A stretch of DNA of 64,000 nucleotides, from contig NZ_CP149571.1 in the NCBI RefSeq assembly GCF_037890695.1, forward strand, positions 3,254,001 to 3,318,000. Reading direction: 5' to 3'. Below are positions 9,391 to 17,607 of this stretch, in pieces. The notes beneath the pieces are model-generated. The model had not been told where the DNA came from and searched no databases. It saw only the letters and a program-made list of their open reading frames with translations. Made by a program: the position numbers and the translations under genes. The stretch's first letter is position 1. Each line of letters starts with the position of its first letter. This stretch comes from Aeromonas jandaei (lineage in GTDB: Bacteria; Pseudomonadota; Gammaproteobacteria; Enterobacterales; Aeromonadaceae).

Positions 9391-9810
9391 TCAACCGTGG
9401 CTATGGACAAAACAGGTAGTGAGCTGAGCGTGGATCGCCTGCATCACATTGTGGCGATTGATCACCCCGAGCAGCCGGCCCTCCTCCACCACCGGATAGA
9501 TCTTGGGCTTCTGTCCCATCATCATCTCAGCCAGAGTCAGAATGCTGGTATCTGGCCCCACCGTCAGCACCTCTTTGCGCATCACATCCCGTACCTGTGC
9601 CACCTGTTCACAGTGATACGCCTCCTTGAGCATTACCGCGATGCAATCCTGCTCGGAGATCCAGCCGATCAGATGTCCTTTCTCATCGGTCACCGGGCCA
9701 CCCAGCTGGTGACTGTTTAAAAATTTCTCGACTGCCGCTTGTACCATCATGTCGGCTTTAAAGGTGATGGGTCTGCTCTGCATATAATCCTTGGCTTTTA
9801 GCGATTCCAT
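9391..9810 (-). CDS. CBS-domain protein
   Basis: A 139-residue protein made of two CBS motifs, the first around YMQSRPITFKADMMV and the second around VLTVGPDTSILTLAEMM. A CBS pair usually binds adenosine nucleotides and acts as a sensor, often of energy state. There is no attached enzyme or channel domain. I chose the ATG at 9810 because GGGGGAACAGAT stands directly before it; the frame extends 21 codons further upstream without a good ribosome site. It is followed downstream by a hairpin terminator. Target and ligand are unknown. Confidence 0.85.
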   Translation of the reverse strand: MESLKAKDYMQSRPITFKADMMVQAAVEKFLNSHQLGGPVTDEKGHLIGWISEQDCIAVMLKEAYHCEQVAQVRDVMRKEVLTVGPDTSILTLAEMMMGQKPKIYPVVEEGRLLGVINRHNVMQAIHAQLTTCFVHSHG

Positions 9811-9908
9811 ATCTGTTCCCCCATGGTGGTCAGTCAAGCCTGCGTATTGCACGTGGATATCAGCACCATGCACGGCTTATTCCAAGCATAGCTGGAACCC
9901 AGAGCAGG

Positions 9909-11189
9909 TCAGCAGTACGCATGCACCTCCTCTACCGTTGGAATGGCGGCCTGTACCATCTGTGGCAAATTCTCTGCCAGCACGGCAACAACGTCACCAT
10001 CAACCCGCCCCTCTCGTACCAACTGCTTCATAAAGGAGAGCGCCTCGCCAGCAGAGAGCCCCTGCCGATAAGGCCTGTCCTGAACCATGGCCTGAAAAAT
10101 ATCGGCCACCCGCAAGATCCTCGCTTCCTGTGCCATTGCCGAAGCTGGCAGATGAAACGGGTATCCCTCTCCGTCCGGTTCTTCATGGTGATAGGAGGCC
10201 CAGCACGCAATCTCTTCGAATCCCTCGATGTGGCGCAAGATCTGATAGGTCTCGAAACTGTGGGTATTGATGATTGCCCGCTCCTCGGAGGTTAATCGCC
10301 CCGGTTTATCCAGAATTTCATCCGGCACTCGCAGCTTGCCGAGATCGTGCAACAATCCGGCAATTTCCAGCATGTCACAATGGATGGCACTGACCCCCAT
10401 ACGCTCGGCCAGCAGACGCGAGAGACGGGCAACGCCGAAGGAGTGAGCCATGGTAAACGAGCTTTTGGCATCGACAATGCCCGAAAAAATCAGCGCCAAT
10501 GCTTTCAGTTCGCCATTGGTCGTCGTGCAAGGCTCACGCTCTTGCAGCATTTCAAGCATGTAGTCATTGATGGAACGAGCTTCCAGCTGCAGCCAGAAAG
10601 CCTCCGAGCGAGAAGCTTGCAGGAATGCCGCCACCAGCTCGGGGTCAAAAAACTCACCACTATAACCCTGTAGCCGTTGGCGGATCTCGTTGGTATGCAA
10701 CAAGAGCGACCCGTCGCTATAGTGAGGGGCCGCCAGCGCGTCACAACGGTCTACCAGAAAGATGAGATTGGCCTGACGGGCAACTTTCTTGTCCACGTCG
10801 GGTAAATTGCGCAGCAACTTCCAGTGGGTGTGGTGATAACGGATGGGAAGCGCCAGAGGAGCGAGCAGCCGGAAATCCTTTAATAGCTGATATCCCACTT
10901 CACAGTGGAGCTGTGACGACTCCCAGTCAAACTCGCTGACCAGGTGGTGGTGGATAGCTGTCGAGGAAACGCCGATGTCATGCAGGACGCCCAACTCGAA
11001 GAGCAGCCGGCGCTCCACATCGTCCATCCCCAGTACCCGACTGCACTCGGCTGCCATGATCCCGACTCGTTTACCATGGGCAACATCACCAATACCCACC
11101 AGATCCAGCGACGCAGACAAGGCATATACCACCTGTCTGATATCGACCTGCAACGAGAACGAATTCTTCCCTGTCGGCGTTCTGTCCAT
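9909..11189 (-). CDS. Tandem HD / HD-GYP domain phosphohydrolase
   Basis: A 426-residue protein with two HD-type domains. The first carries LHDIGVSS near residue 70; the second carries LLHDLGKLRVP, then HHEEPDGEGYP, a near match to the HHExxDGxGYP signature of HD-GYP c-di-GMP phosphodiesterases. The expected role is hydrolysis of c-di-GMP or another cyclic dinucleotide in the cytoplasm; the first HD domain may be regulatory. The ATG at 11189 lies eight bases after GGGA; a GTG two codons upstream is possible. It is one of several c-di-GMP-linked genes in the window. Confidence 0.8.
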   Translation of the reverse strand: MDRTPTGKNSFSLQVDIRQVVYALSASLDLVGIGDVAHGKRVGIMAAECSRVLGMDDVERRLLFELGVLHDIGVSSTAIHHHLVSEFDWESSQLHCEVGYQLLKDFRLLAPLALPIRYHHTHWKLLRNLPDVDKKVARQANLIFLVDRCDALAAPHYSDGSLLLHTNEIRQRLQGYSGEFFDPELVAAFLQASRSEAFWLQLEARSINDYMLEMLQEREPCTTTNGELKALALIFSGIVDAKSSFTMAHSFGVARLSRLLAERMGVSAIHCDMLEIAGLLHDLGKLRVPDEILDKPGRLTSEERAIINTHSFETYQILRHIEGFEEIACWASYHHEEPDGEGYPFHLPASAMAQEARILRVADIFQAMVQDRPYRQGLSAGEALSFMKQLVREGRVDGDVVAVLAENLPQMVQAAIPTVEEVHAYC

Positions 11190-11432
11190 GATCACTATCC
11201 CATGCAGCTATGTTGTTATAAAAAGAGCCGTTTTACTCCGCTCATATGAATAATTTAGTCAACAACACTCCTCTTGGCCTTGGTGGACAGACAAAAAGTG
11301 TGATGTGGCAAAGGATTACCGTGAAAAGTACCCATGCAGCCTCCTACCCGCCGGAACATTTGAGAATCTGCGTTTTGTTACTGGTGAACAAAGGTTCCCC
11401 ATTGTCTAATAAAACGACGAATGAGGGCCCAA

Positions 11433-11586
11433 CCCTTCGTTCTACCTGCGCTATGGTTTACCATGCTGGCCATTGTGGTGCCTGGCACCATCCACCTAGG
11501 CGCTAACCACCGTCATCGGACACCTTATCTCGAGCAACATGAGCAAAACAGCACACGCCGGCAGCGGCCGACTTTCTATTTCCACG
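11433..11586. repeat. Left flanking repeat: dead copy of the sbcB upstream region and first codons
   Basis: This segment aligns end to end with 29748-29902, which contains the sbcB start. Identical blocks include CTGCGCTATGGTTTACCATG and ATGAGCAAAACAGCACACGC. Of about 155 positions I count roughly 20 differences and one single-base deletion after the ninth codon, which puts the copy out of frame. Downstream of 11586 the match to sbcB stops. The two copies bracket the accessory island. Confidence 0.85.
11539..11586 (+). pseudogene. sbcB 5' remnant (exonuclease I start only)
   Basis: ATG at 11539 opens MSKTAHAGS exactly as in sbcB at 29854, then a one-base deletion (CAGCGGCC for CAGCGAGCC) shifts the frame and all similarity ends after TATTTCCACG. 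It encodes no functional nuclease. It marks the original left edge of the insertion site. Confidence 0.8.
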
Positions 11587-11884
11587 TTTTTCAATATGTC
11601 TTTTTAATGGATTGATTTATAAGGGTTTATTGTTCTAAGGCTGATGAGAGTGGTACACAATTGGGATGTGGTGAAATTTGAGAGACATTGCTACAGATAG
11701 TAACACTCTTCGACTGAGCAACTTAACCGACAGGATTTCATCCGTTTTTGCCGTAATAGAACCAAGCCAAACCCGTCCAGCTGTTTCATTTTTGAAACAC
11801 CACATGCAGAAGTTCGTGGACATAAACTGCAGAAGTTCATTTTACTTTTATATTTAAATCACTTGCTGAAGAATTCAAACAACC
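11587..11884. other. Gene-poor AT-rich stretch
   Basis: About 300 bases between the sbcB remnant and the gene-tail remnant. A 62-codon minus-strand frame (11635-11823) has no ribosome site or recognisable motif. I see nothing convincing here. Confidence 0.5.
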
Positions 11885-11982
11885 TCACTCGAGCCTGAAA
11901 GGCTCCCTCATGTAGAAAGCACCCACCAGCAGACCATAAACAAGCCGCACTCGCTCATCCCACCCCAGCAATACGTTCAACA
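11885..11982 (-). pseudogene. C-terminal remnant of a paralogue of the 23.1-kb unknown gene
   Basis: On the minus strand this encodes about 32 residues ending at a TGA at 11885. It contains LLGWDERVRLVYGLLVGAFY, against LLGRDERVRLVYGLLTGAFY at the C-terminus of the protein at 23075-23713. The similarity stops at 11982, exactly where the IS3-family end begins, so the IS or a linked deletion removed the rest of the gene. The few residues after GAFY differ from the intact copy, so it is a diverged relative, not a recent duplication. Confidence 0.8.
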
Positions 11983-12045
11983 TGAATCGCCCCCAGTTCC
12001 CTAGACACCTCACAGCCTTAAAATGAGGCAACTATTGGAGGTGTT

Positions 12046-12261
12046 ATGACCCGTCAGCGTTATCCAGAAACATTCAAAATCGAAGCGGTTAAACAAGTTA
12101 CCCAGCGCGGGCGGCCGGTAGCTGATGTTGCACGAGCCCTTGGGGTATCCAGCCACAGCCTGTATGCCTGGCTCAAGCAGTACGGTAAGTCCGCTGACCA
12201 GCTGCTCGAAGAGTCTGCCTTGCAAGCCGAGATACGCCGTCTGAAAGCCGAACTGCGCTAG
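12046..12261 (+). pseudogene. IS3-family orfA, nonsense-truncated
   Basis: The 71 residues carry the IS3 OrfA helix-turn-helix (RYPETFKIEAVKQVTQRG, then VADVARALGVSSHSLYAWLK) and part of the leucine-zipper. A TAG at 12259 follows KAELR, and the next codons still read VTEERNILKDAAYFA, the usual OrfA continuation, so the stop is a point mutation. GGAGGTGTT stands before the ATG. Confidence 0.85.
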
Positions 12262-12311
12262 GTCACCGAGGAGCGCAACATTTTAAAGGATGCCGCGTAC
12301 TTTGCCAGCGA

Positions 12312-12967
12312 GTCAAGGAAAGGTACGCGTTCATAACCTCCCGACTCGACCGGTACAGTGTCGTTCCCCTGTGCCAGACCTTGGGGATTCACCGAAGTGG
12401 CTTCTACGCGTGGCTGAAACAGCCAGTATCACCACGACAGCAGGAGGACGAACGGCTGACCGGATTGGTCAAGCAATCCTGGCTGGAAAGTGGTGCTGTC
12501 TACGGTTATCGCAAGATCCATCGTGACCTTCGTGACGGGGGGGAAGCCTGCAGCAAGCACCGTGTGGCCAATTTAATGAGATGGGAAGGGCTGCGCTCGC
12601 AAACAGGCTATCAACGCCGGCAAGAACCCACAGGCGGCCCCAAACACACTGGCTCGTCAGTTTAATGTGCCAGCCCCCAACATCTCCTGGGTGACTGACA
12701 TTACCTACATCCGCACTCAAGAAGGGTGGCTGTACCTGGCGATGGTGCTCGACCTGTTCTCTCGCAAGATCGTCGGTTGGGCGATGAAATCACGCATGAC
12801 GGCAGACTTGGCGGTGGATGCGTTATTGATGGCCGTCTGGCGGCGCAAGCCCAAGCAGCCGGTACTGGTGCATTCGGATCAGGGCAGCCAGTTTACCGGT
12901 GGTGAATGGCAGGACTTTCTGAAGGCCCACAACCTGAGTTGCAGCATGAGCCGACGTGGCAACTGTC
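12312..12967 (+). pseudogene. IS3-family orfB (DDE transposase), frameshifted and interrupted
   Basis: The frame opening at 12312 reads ERYAFITSRLDRYSVVPLCQ and continues to GIHRSGFYAWLKQP, typical of IS3 OrfB. It ends in a stop at 12665, while the following frame from about 12640 carries NVPAPNISWVTDITYIRTQ and HSDQGSQFTG (catalytic Asp residues), showing a frameshift near 12640. The coding sequence then breaks off at SMSRRGNC, just before the catalytic glutamate segment, at the left end of the IS481-family insertion. Confidence 0.85.
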
Positions 12968-13075
12968 TGTATGGAGATGGTATTCACCTGACAGTTGCCC
13001 ACAAAAGGGAGTGGTCATACGGCTTCAAACCGGATAACAAAACGGTACCCCTACCGTGTTATCTGGAGTCACCGT

Positions 13076-14116
13076 ATGACCACCAACGAGAAAGTAGCAC
13101 GTCGCAAACTCAGCCTGCTAGAGCTTGCCAAAGAGCCCAATAACGTCAGCAAAGCCTGCAAGCTCATCGGCTATAGTCGTCAGCAGTTCTACGAAATTCG
13201 CCGTAATTACCAGACCTATGGCGCCGAGGGCTTGCTCGATAAACTGCCCGGCTGTAAAGGGGCTCATCCCAATCTGGTCGCTCCCGAGATTGAACAGGCC
13301 ATCCTCGATTACTCCCTCACCAGACCAACTCATGGCCCGCTGCGGGTCGCCCAAGAACTGGCTCTGCAAGGCATCAATGTCAGTGCGGGTGGTGTGCGTG
13401 GCGTGTGGCAACGTCACGACTTGCTCTCCAAACACGACCGCTTATTGCGCCTCGAGAAAACGCACCGGGAGCAGACCATTGAGCTCAATGACGAGCAGAT
13501 TCACCTGTTAGAGCGCTTCAGCCCCGAGTTTCGCGAACGCCAGATTGAGGTTCACTACACCGGAGAACTGGTGGCGGTCGACACCTTCTTCGTCGGCGCG
13601 CTCAAGGGGGTTGGCAAGGTGTATCTGCAAACCGTGCTGGACTGCTACAGTCGCCACGCTTGGGGGCGGCTCTACACCAGCAAGCTGCCGGTGACCTCGG
13701 TTCATGTACTCAATGAAACGGTGCTGCCGTTTTTCGAGGCCCACGAGGCACGGGTCTATACCATCCTGTCGGACAACGGGCGCGAGTTCTGTGGACGACC
13801 TGACCACCATCCCTACGAGCTGTTCCTGCAACTGGAGGGGATTGAGCACCGGACAACCAAGGTACGCAGGCCACAGAGCAACGGCTTTATCGAGCGGCTA
13901 CATCGAACCTTGTTGGATGAACACTTCCGTATCAAGGGGAGAACGACCTGGTATGAGTCGGTAGAGCAGATGCAGACAGACCTGGATAGCTACCTAGAGC
14001 ACGACAACACCCAGCGGCCACATCAGGGCAGGATGATGGAGGGGCAAACCCCCTACAGCATGTTCAGGAAGGGTCTGAAATTGATACCGAAGGAAGTGCG
14101 CACTAAAGTAGCGTAA
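13076..14116 (+). CDS. IS481-family transposase
   Basis: The 346-residue protein has an N-terminal helix-turn-helix (ACKLIGYSRQQFYEIRRNYQ) and a DDE integrase core: GELVAVDTFFVGALKG (first Asp), TILSDNGREFCG (second Asp) and QSNGFIERLHRTLLDEHF (Glu). This domain order and size fit IS481-type transposases. I chose the ATG at 13076, with GGAG eight bases upstream. The frame runs 27 codons further upstream but that part shows no homology. The gene looks intact. Confidence 0.88.
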   Translation: MTTNEKVARRKLSLLELAKEPNNVSKACKLIGYSRQQFYEIRRNYQTYGAEGLLDKLPGCKGAHPNLVAPEIEQAILDYSLTRPTHGPLRVAQELALQGINVSAGGVRGVWQRHDLLSKHDRLLRLEKTHREQTIELNDEQIHLLERFSPEFRERQIEVHYTGELVAVDTFFVGALKGVGKVYLQTVLDCYSRHAWGRLYTSKLPVTSVHVLNETVLPFFEAHEARVYTILSDNGREFCGRPDHHPYELFLQLEGIEHRTTKVRRPQSNGFIERLHRTLLDEHFRIKGRTTWYESVEQMQTDLDSYLEHDNTQRPHQGRMMEGQTPYSMFRKGLKLIPKEVRTKVA

Positions 14117-14120
14117 ACAA

Positions 14121-14143
14121 GACACCGGTTTGAGGCCGGTGTC
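14121..14143 (+). terminator. Hairpin at the end of the IS481 transposase gene
   Basis: Stem GACACCGG/CCGGTGTC with a seven-base loop, four bases after the transposase stop. There is no T tract, so it may be an IS end structure instead of a simple terminator. Confidence 0.5.
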
Positions 14144-14165
14144 AGGTGATAACTAGATCTGTACA

Positions 14166-14588
14166 ATTTGATGTATGCAATAAAATGAGCCACCAAAAGT
14201 TAACGGAGTATGTATGCAACTTTTTAAAACCCCACAGGGGTGAAATCAGAGATGAGATTATATCTTGGGGGTGTATACCTGTAGGAAAAGTTTCACTATC
14301 ATAACGTTCCAATTTTTTAGTTCACATATTTACAGTTCTAGTAACCTTCAGACACCGGTCTAGGCCGGTGTCTCTCTAACTTATTGCATGAACAATGTAC
14401 TTGCACTTTCAACGTCTACCTTGCTCTCATTCAGATATAATTCCGAACTTTGCTGACACCTCGCCTCCTAATGGTGAATTTTAGCAACAGTCATAGCGCA
14501 CCCGCGCCTTCTCAGGACCTCCAGCAATTACCTAGCCACTTTATATATATGCTTGTTTATTCCTGCGAATACGCCCGCATTTTTGTCT
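14166..14588. other. Non-coding segment with a second GACACCGG hairpin
   Basis: No supported gene. A second hairpin GACACCGG/CCGGTGTC (14351-14358 with 14365-14372) repeats the one at 14121. A nine-base inverted repeat, ATGCAATAA at 14175 and TTATTGCAT at 14381, brackets about 215 bases that include this hairpin. This may be a fragment of another mobile element. Confidence 0.45.
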
Positions 14589-14846
14589 CTATCTACCAGC
14601 CCCCAATACCACCTGCACTGGCGATCTTCTCAACAGCTCAACTTCCTCCACCACTTGCTCGGTAGGCGTATCGACAACCAGCCAATGCCCTGCCCCGCGC
14701 AGGCAATCCGTGTGCCCCAATGCAGAAACCTCATCTGCCACCTCCAGCACTACACGCTCGGCACACCAGCCCCGAACTGCTGGGTAGACCACCACCCTGC
14801 AGAATTTCGCGGCCTTGACCGCGGCGATCACATCTTGGTTGAACAT
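14589..14846 (-). CDS. Hypothetical phage-type protein
   Basis: An 85-residue frame (FNQDVIAAVKAAKFCRVVVY at the start) without a family I recognise. The ATG at 14846 has GGGGGG about eight bases upstream, and the frame is tightly packed behind the broken replication gene on the same strand, which suggests it belonged to the same phage-type operon. The alternative TTG two codons upstream overlaps the preceding stop codon. Confidence 0.45.
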   Translation of the reverse strand: MFNQDVIAAVKAAKFCRVVVYPAVRGWCAERVVLEVADEVSALGHTDCLRGAGHWLVVDTPTEQVVEEVELLRRSPVQVVLGAGR

Positions 14847-14848
14847 CC

Positions 14849-15315
14849 TCAAAGCCCCCCTGTGATGGTGTAACCACGCTCTCGACGGTCGTTGAGAATC
14901 CGCTCCATCTCCATCTTCACTGCATCGCGAGTAACTTCACCGTCACGTTTTAGCACGACCACAGTCGCCTCCATCTCACACGCCCCCATGGAGAACAGGA
15001 GCTGGCGTGGCTCAGGAGGTAATCTGCGCAGTATCTCAGCCCTCACTTCCGCCGGGCGCGGTGCAAACTGGCGCTCGATGTCAGCAGCCATGTCCAGCAC
15101 CACCTCCCTGATCTGAGCTGGTGTAAACCCACGCAGCCCCAGGCCAACACTACACCGCGGGCATTGGCATCCAGGTAGTTTGCGCTTGCCGGCCAGCTAC
15201 CGGCCATCATCGGCAACAGCTCCTCAGCCATAAACGCAGCCATACGGTCGCTCACCAATGGCCGTTCCTGCATCCCAGGCAAGGCTGTCACGTTAGAGGG
15301 GCGTGTTGTCGTCAT
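14849..15315 (-). pseudogene. Phage replication-type gene (second gene of module), frameshifted
   Basis: ATG at 15315 (after GGGGGGTCT) opens a frame that reads MAAFMAEELLPMMAGSWPAS and then ARGVVLAWG. Near 15135 one base is missing: the next frame continues RGFTPAQIREVVLDMAADI and runs to the stop at 14849 with a coherent acidic C-terminus. Joined, the two parts give about 155 residues. The position directly after a replication-protein-like gene and the overlap of the two fit a phage or prophage replication module. No firm family name. Confidence 0.6.
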
Positions 15316-15916
15316 AGACCCCCCTCCCCGACTCTCTGAGTGCCTGTGCTGCGTTCTGGGCCGCCTGCAGATTTGCCAATGACTTTCGCTGTGCTGCCGT
15401 CCTAAACGAGCTGGCAGCCCGGCGAACCCAGTTTCGCCATGTTTTCTCCCAATCCAACTTGGTTGCTTTGGCCCCGGGCAGTGACTGCCAGTAATCGGCG
15501 AATGTAGCGGCCTCGATGAGGATCCGCTCTCGTGGCCATCCAGTTTCTTGGCTGGCCCACCTCCCCCACTCTGCAGGTAGGAACCAGTCATTCGGCAAAC
15601 GAGTTCCTCGTTGTGGAGCTGAGCTCTCGGCAGCGCGCTCCCCCTGGGGGGATATAGGGGGGATCTTTGGATCAATGACTGGATCTAAAGAGTGACTGAT
15701 TCTATGCGCAACTCCTGCACATGCTATGTGCATCTCTTGCACATCTGGATGTGCAGGAGATTCACCATCAAGTGTTAGCATGTAGACATTTGACCTCTTC
15801 CCATTGGGGCCTCTTCTGGCCTCCTTAATCAAAAGGCCCGCCGCGCAAAGCGCATCGATATGACTGATCACTGAGCGACGCGAAATCTCACATTGGTCAG
15901 CGATATGTTGACTGCT
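15293..15916 (-). pseudogene. Phage replication protein with winged-helix domain, N-terminally truncated
   Basis: The frame is open from 15916 (an in-frame TAA precedes it) to 15293. It begins in the middle of a helix-turn-helix (QHIADQCEISRRSVISHIDA) and later carries DWFLPAEWGRWASQETGW and WEKTWRNWVRRA, like the C-terminal DNA-binding part of phage replication initiators of the DnaT/O type. The missing start and the sharp change to AT-rich sequence at about 15917 show a breakpoint. Translation from the GTG at 15871 would give 192 residues, but without a complete first domain. Confidence 0.65.
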
Positions 15917-17607
15917 TTAAAATTTGCTAGAGCAAGCCAAGTGCTTAAAACTGACAAAATTGCCATGCACTGAGTTTTTATTGTAGTCAGTAAAGAAGCT
16001 AGTTTTCAATAAATAGCATACATGTGTCTAGGATTATCAATAACGTATCGATGGTGCTCAGCCTCATTGGAGGGCAATATGATGTATTCAATAAAAAAAG
16101 AACGCGGCCACTTTCTTTTAAAATAAACTGATCTCAATTATTAAACCATTCAAACCTTAATAAAAATAGCCTTCCCTCAATACTACAGCATTTTTCCTCT
16201 AAAACTTAACACAATTTCCTTGAGCATTAAGCATTTATCACCCACAAAAAAATTGACCGTTCCTATATGGCAAAATTTAATGTCACGCCCTAAACAACTG
16301 TTCTTGATAGTGCTACATCTTGCAGGACGCCTTTCGCGTAAGGAATTTGTGCAATCTGACAGCAACGCCTGAAATGACAAGGTTCAGCGAAGATGTGTGC
16401 TCCATGCCACCTGTAGAAGCGGCACGAGTACAGTGTTCTACTATTCGGCAAAGCTATTTAGTTCAATTTAGTTCAACAAGCTTTTATGCCGCAAGGGACA
16501 TCAACAAACCAAGCCACCACCATTAAAATACCATTCTTCATGCAGGTTAATTCCAAGCCTTGCTTGATGGCATATAAAGGGTCAATTGCCATATTATGGC
16601 AATTTTTATCGAAAATTTCCCCAGATTTTTTCATGCAAATCGTTATGGTTTTATCATGTACACAAACCCTAATCTTTAAAAAATGGCGCCCTATAAAACA
16701 AGGCCTTAAGCTAATGACACTACTATCTCAATGTCTAAAATCCGTGCCACTATATGGCAATGAACATTTTGCGCTGCCATATGGTGGCAGACACTTCTAC
16801 CCACCCAACGACTTGCTGAGCCTGTTCACCATACAGACAACTCAGAAAAATCATCAAATTATGAAGATGCAGCGACTGGATATGCAATAACCAACCCCTC
16901 CATACTCATCTCAGCATCTTGTTCCAAGATAGTACAATGGGATACCATTAATTATAACCAAGCCGTCTTGCCACTCCCGATCGAATCCCAACCAAGAGAT
17001 GGGTTATTATGCATTTCATGTATGTCTTCGACGCTATCTTGTAGATGCTCAAGAATTATACCTTTTCATTCTGACCTTCATTTGCATCCCCTGTATTTCA
17101 AGATGAAATACGATCTATATATAAAACCTTCTTAAACAAGATGAATACTGAGTGACTACTTATATTATCTCACTTAGTGTCACACTGTGATGATATATTT
17201 GATTATTGGATTAAGGTAAGTGATATGGCTATGAAATTTATCTGCTGGCGAAAAAAAACAATAAATTACGCATTATTGCCCAGAGTGGGAATTGAATAAA
17301 CCTGCATCTAAAAATTGAGTATAAAAAATTTCATTAATATCGAGCTCTGGTAATTATAATATACAGACTAGTTCAACTTGGCGACTCTGGATGTTATTAG
17401 TCACGCGGGAGATGGTGCGCGAGGCGGTGAGTCTATACAACGTGGAGCGAGCATATCATATGTTGAAATACAGAATCCCCGATGTGGAACATCGGGGATT
17501 CTGAATGGAGAAATGCTAGTTGAAATTGTGTAAACCTATTTCAACGCTAGACACCCATCATGCTAGCGGCTTAGCTATCACTAGTTGATAGTAGGCCAAA
17601 TAGCCTC
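15917..17607. other. 1.7-kb AT-rich stretch with no convincing gene
   Basis: Short frames (for example 16486-16890 plus, 16183-16380 minus) lack ribosome sites and known motifs. The composition differs sharply from the core. Variants of TATATGGCAA and GCCATAT recur at about 16263, 16588, 16746 and 16778. A strong palindrome lies at 17471-17503 and is listed separately. Decayed mobile DNA is the likely origin. Confidence 0.5.
17471..17503. terminator. 15-bp perfect hairpin, possible terminator of the DUF262 pair
   Basis: Arms CAGAATCCCCGATGT (17471-17485) and its exact complement (17489-17503) enclose a three-base loop. It lies about 105 bases beyond the last stop of the minus-strand DUF262 operon. 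On the minus strand it is followed by TATTTC, a poor T tract, so termination is inferred. Confidence 0.5.

Larger units (their letters stand above)
11983..12967 (+). mobile_element. IS3-family element, decayed and truncated on the right
   Basis: The left end TGAATCGCCCCCAG at 11983 resembles IS3-group terminal repeats (TGAACCGCCCC type) and lies 63 bases before the orfA start. The element carries orfA and orfB remnants. It is cut at 12967 by an IS481-family element, and the remaining orfB part and right end are not found on the far side. Transposition in cis is not expected. Confidence 0.8.
12968..14165 (+). mobile_element. IS481-family insertion sequence nested in the IS3 orfB
   Basis: Imperfect 26-base terminal inverted repeats start with TGTATGGAGATGG at 12968 and end with AGATCTGTACA at 14165; their inner ends share CACCTGACA (18 of 26 positions match by eye). 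The element is 1198 bp and holds one intact transposase gene. No target duplication is visible and the right flank is not IS3 sequence, so a deletion or rearrangement followed insertion. Confidence 0.75.

Noticed and set aside
16486..16890. A 134-codon frame in AT-rich DNA
   Set aside because: No ribosome site, odd composition and no recognisable motif; treated as chance.
17380..17460. A possible tRNA-like or attachment-site segment
   Set aside because: No cloverleaf with a plausible anticodon arm could be drawn, and no integrase is nearby.
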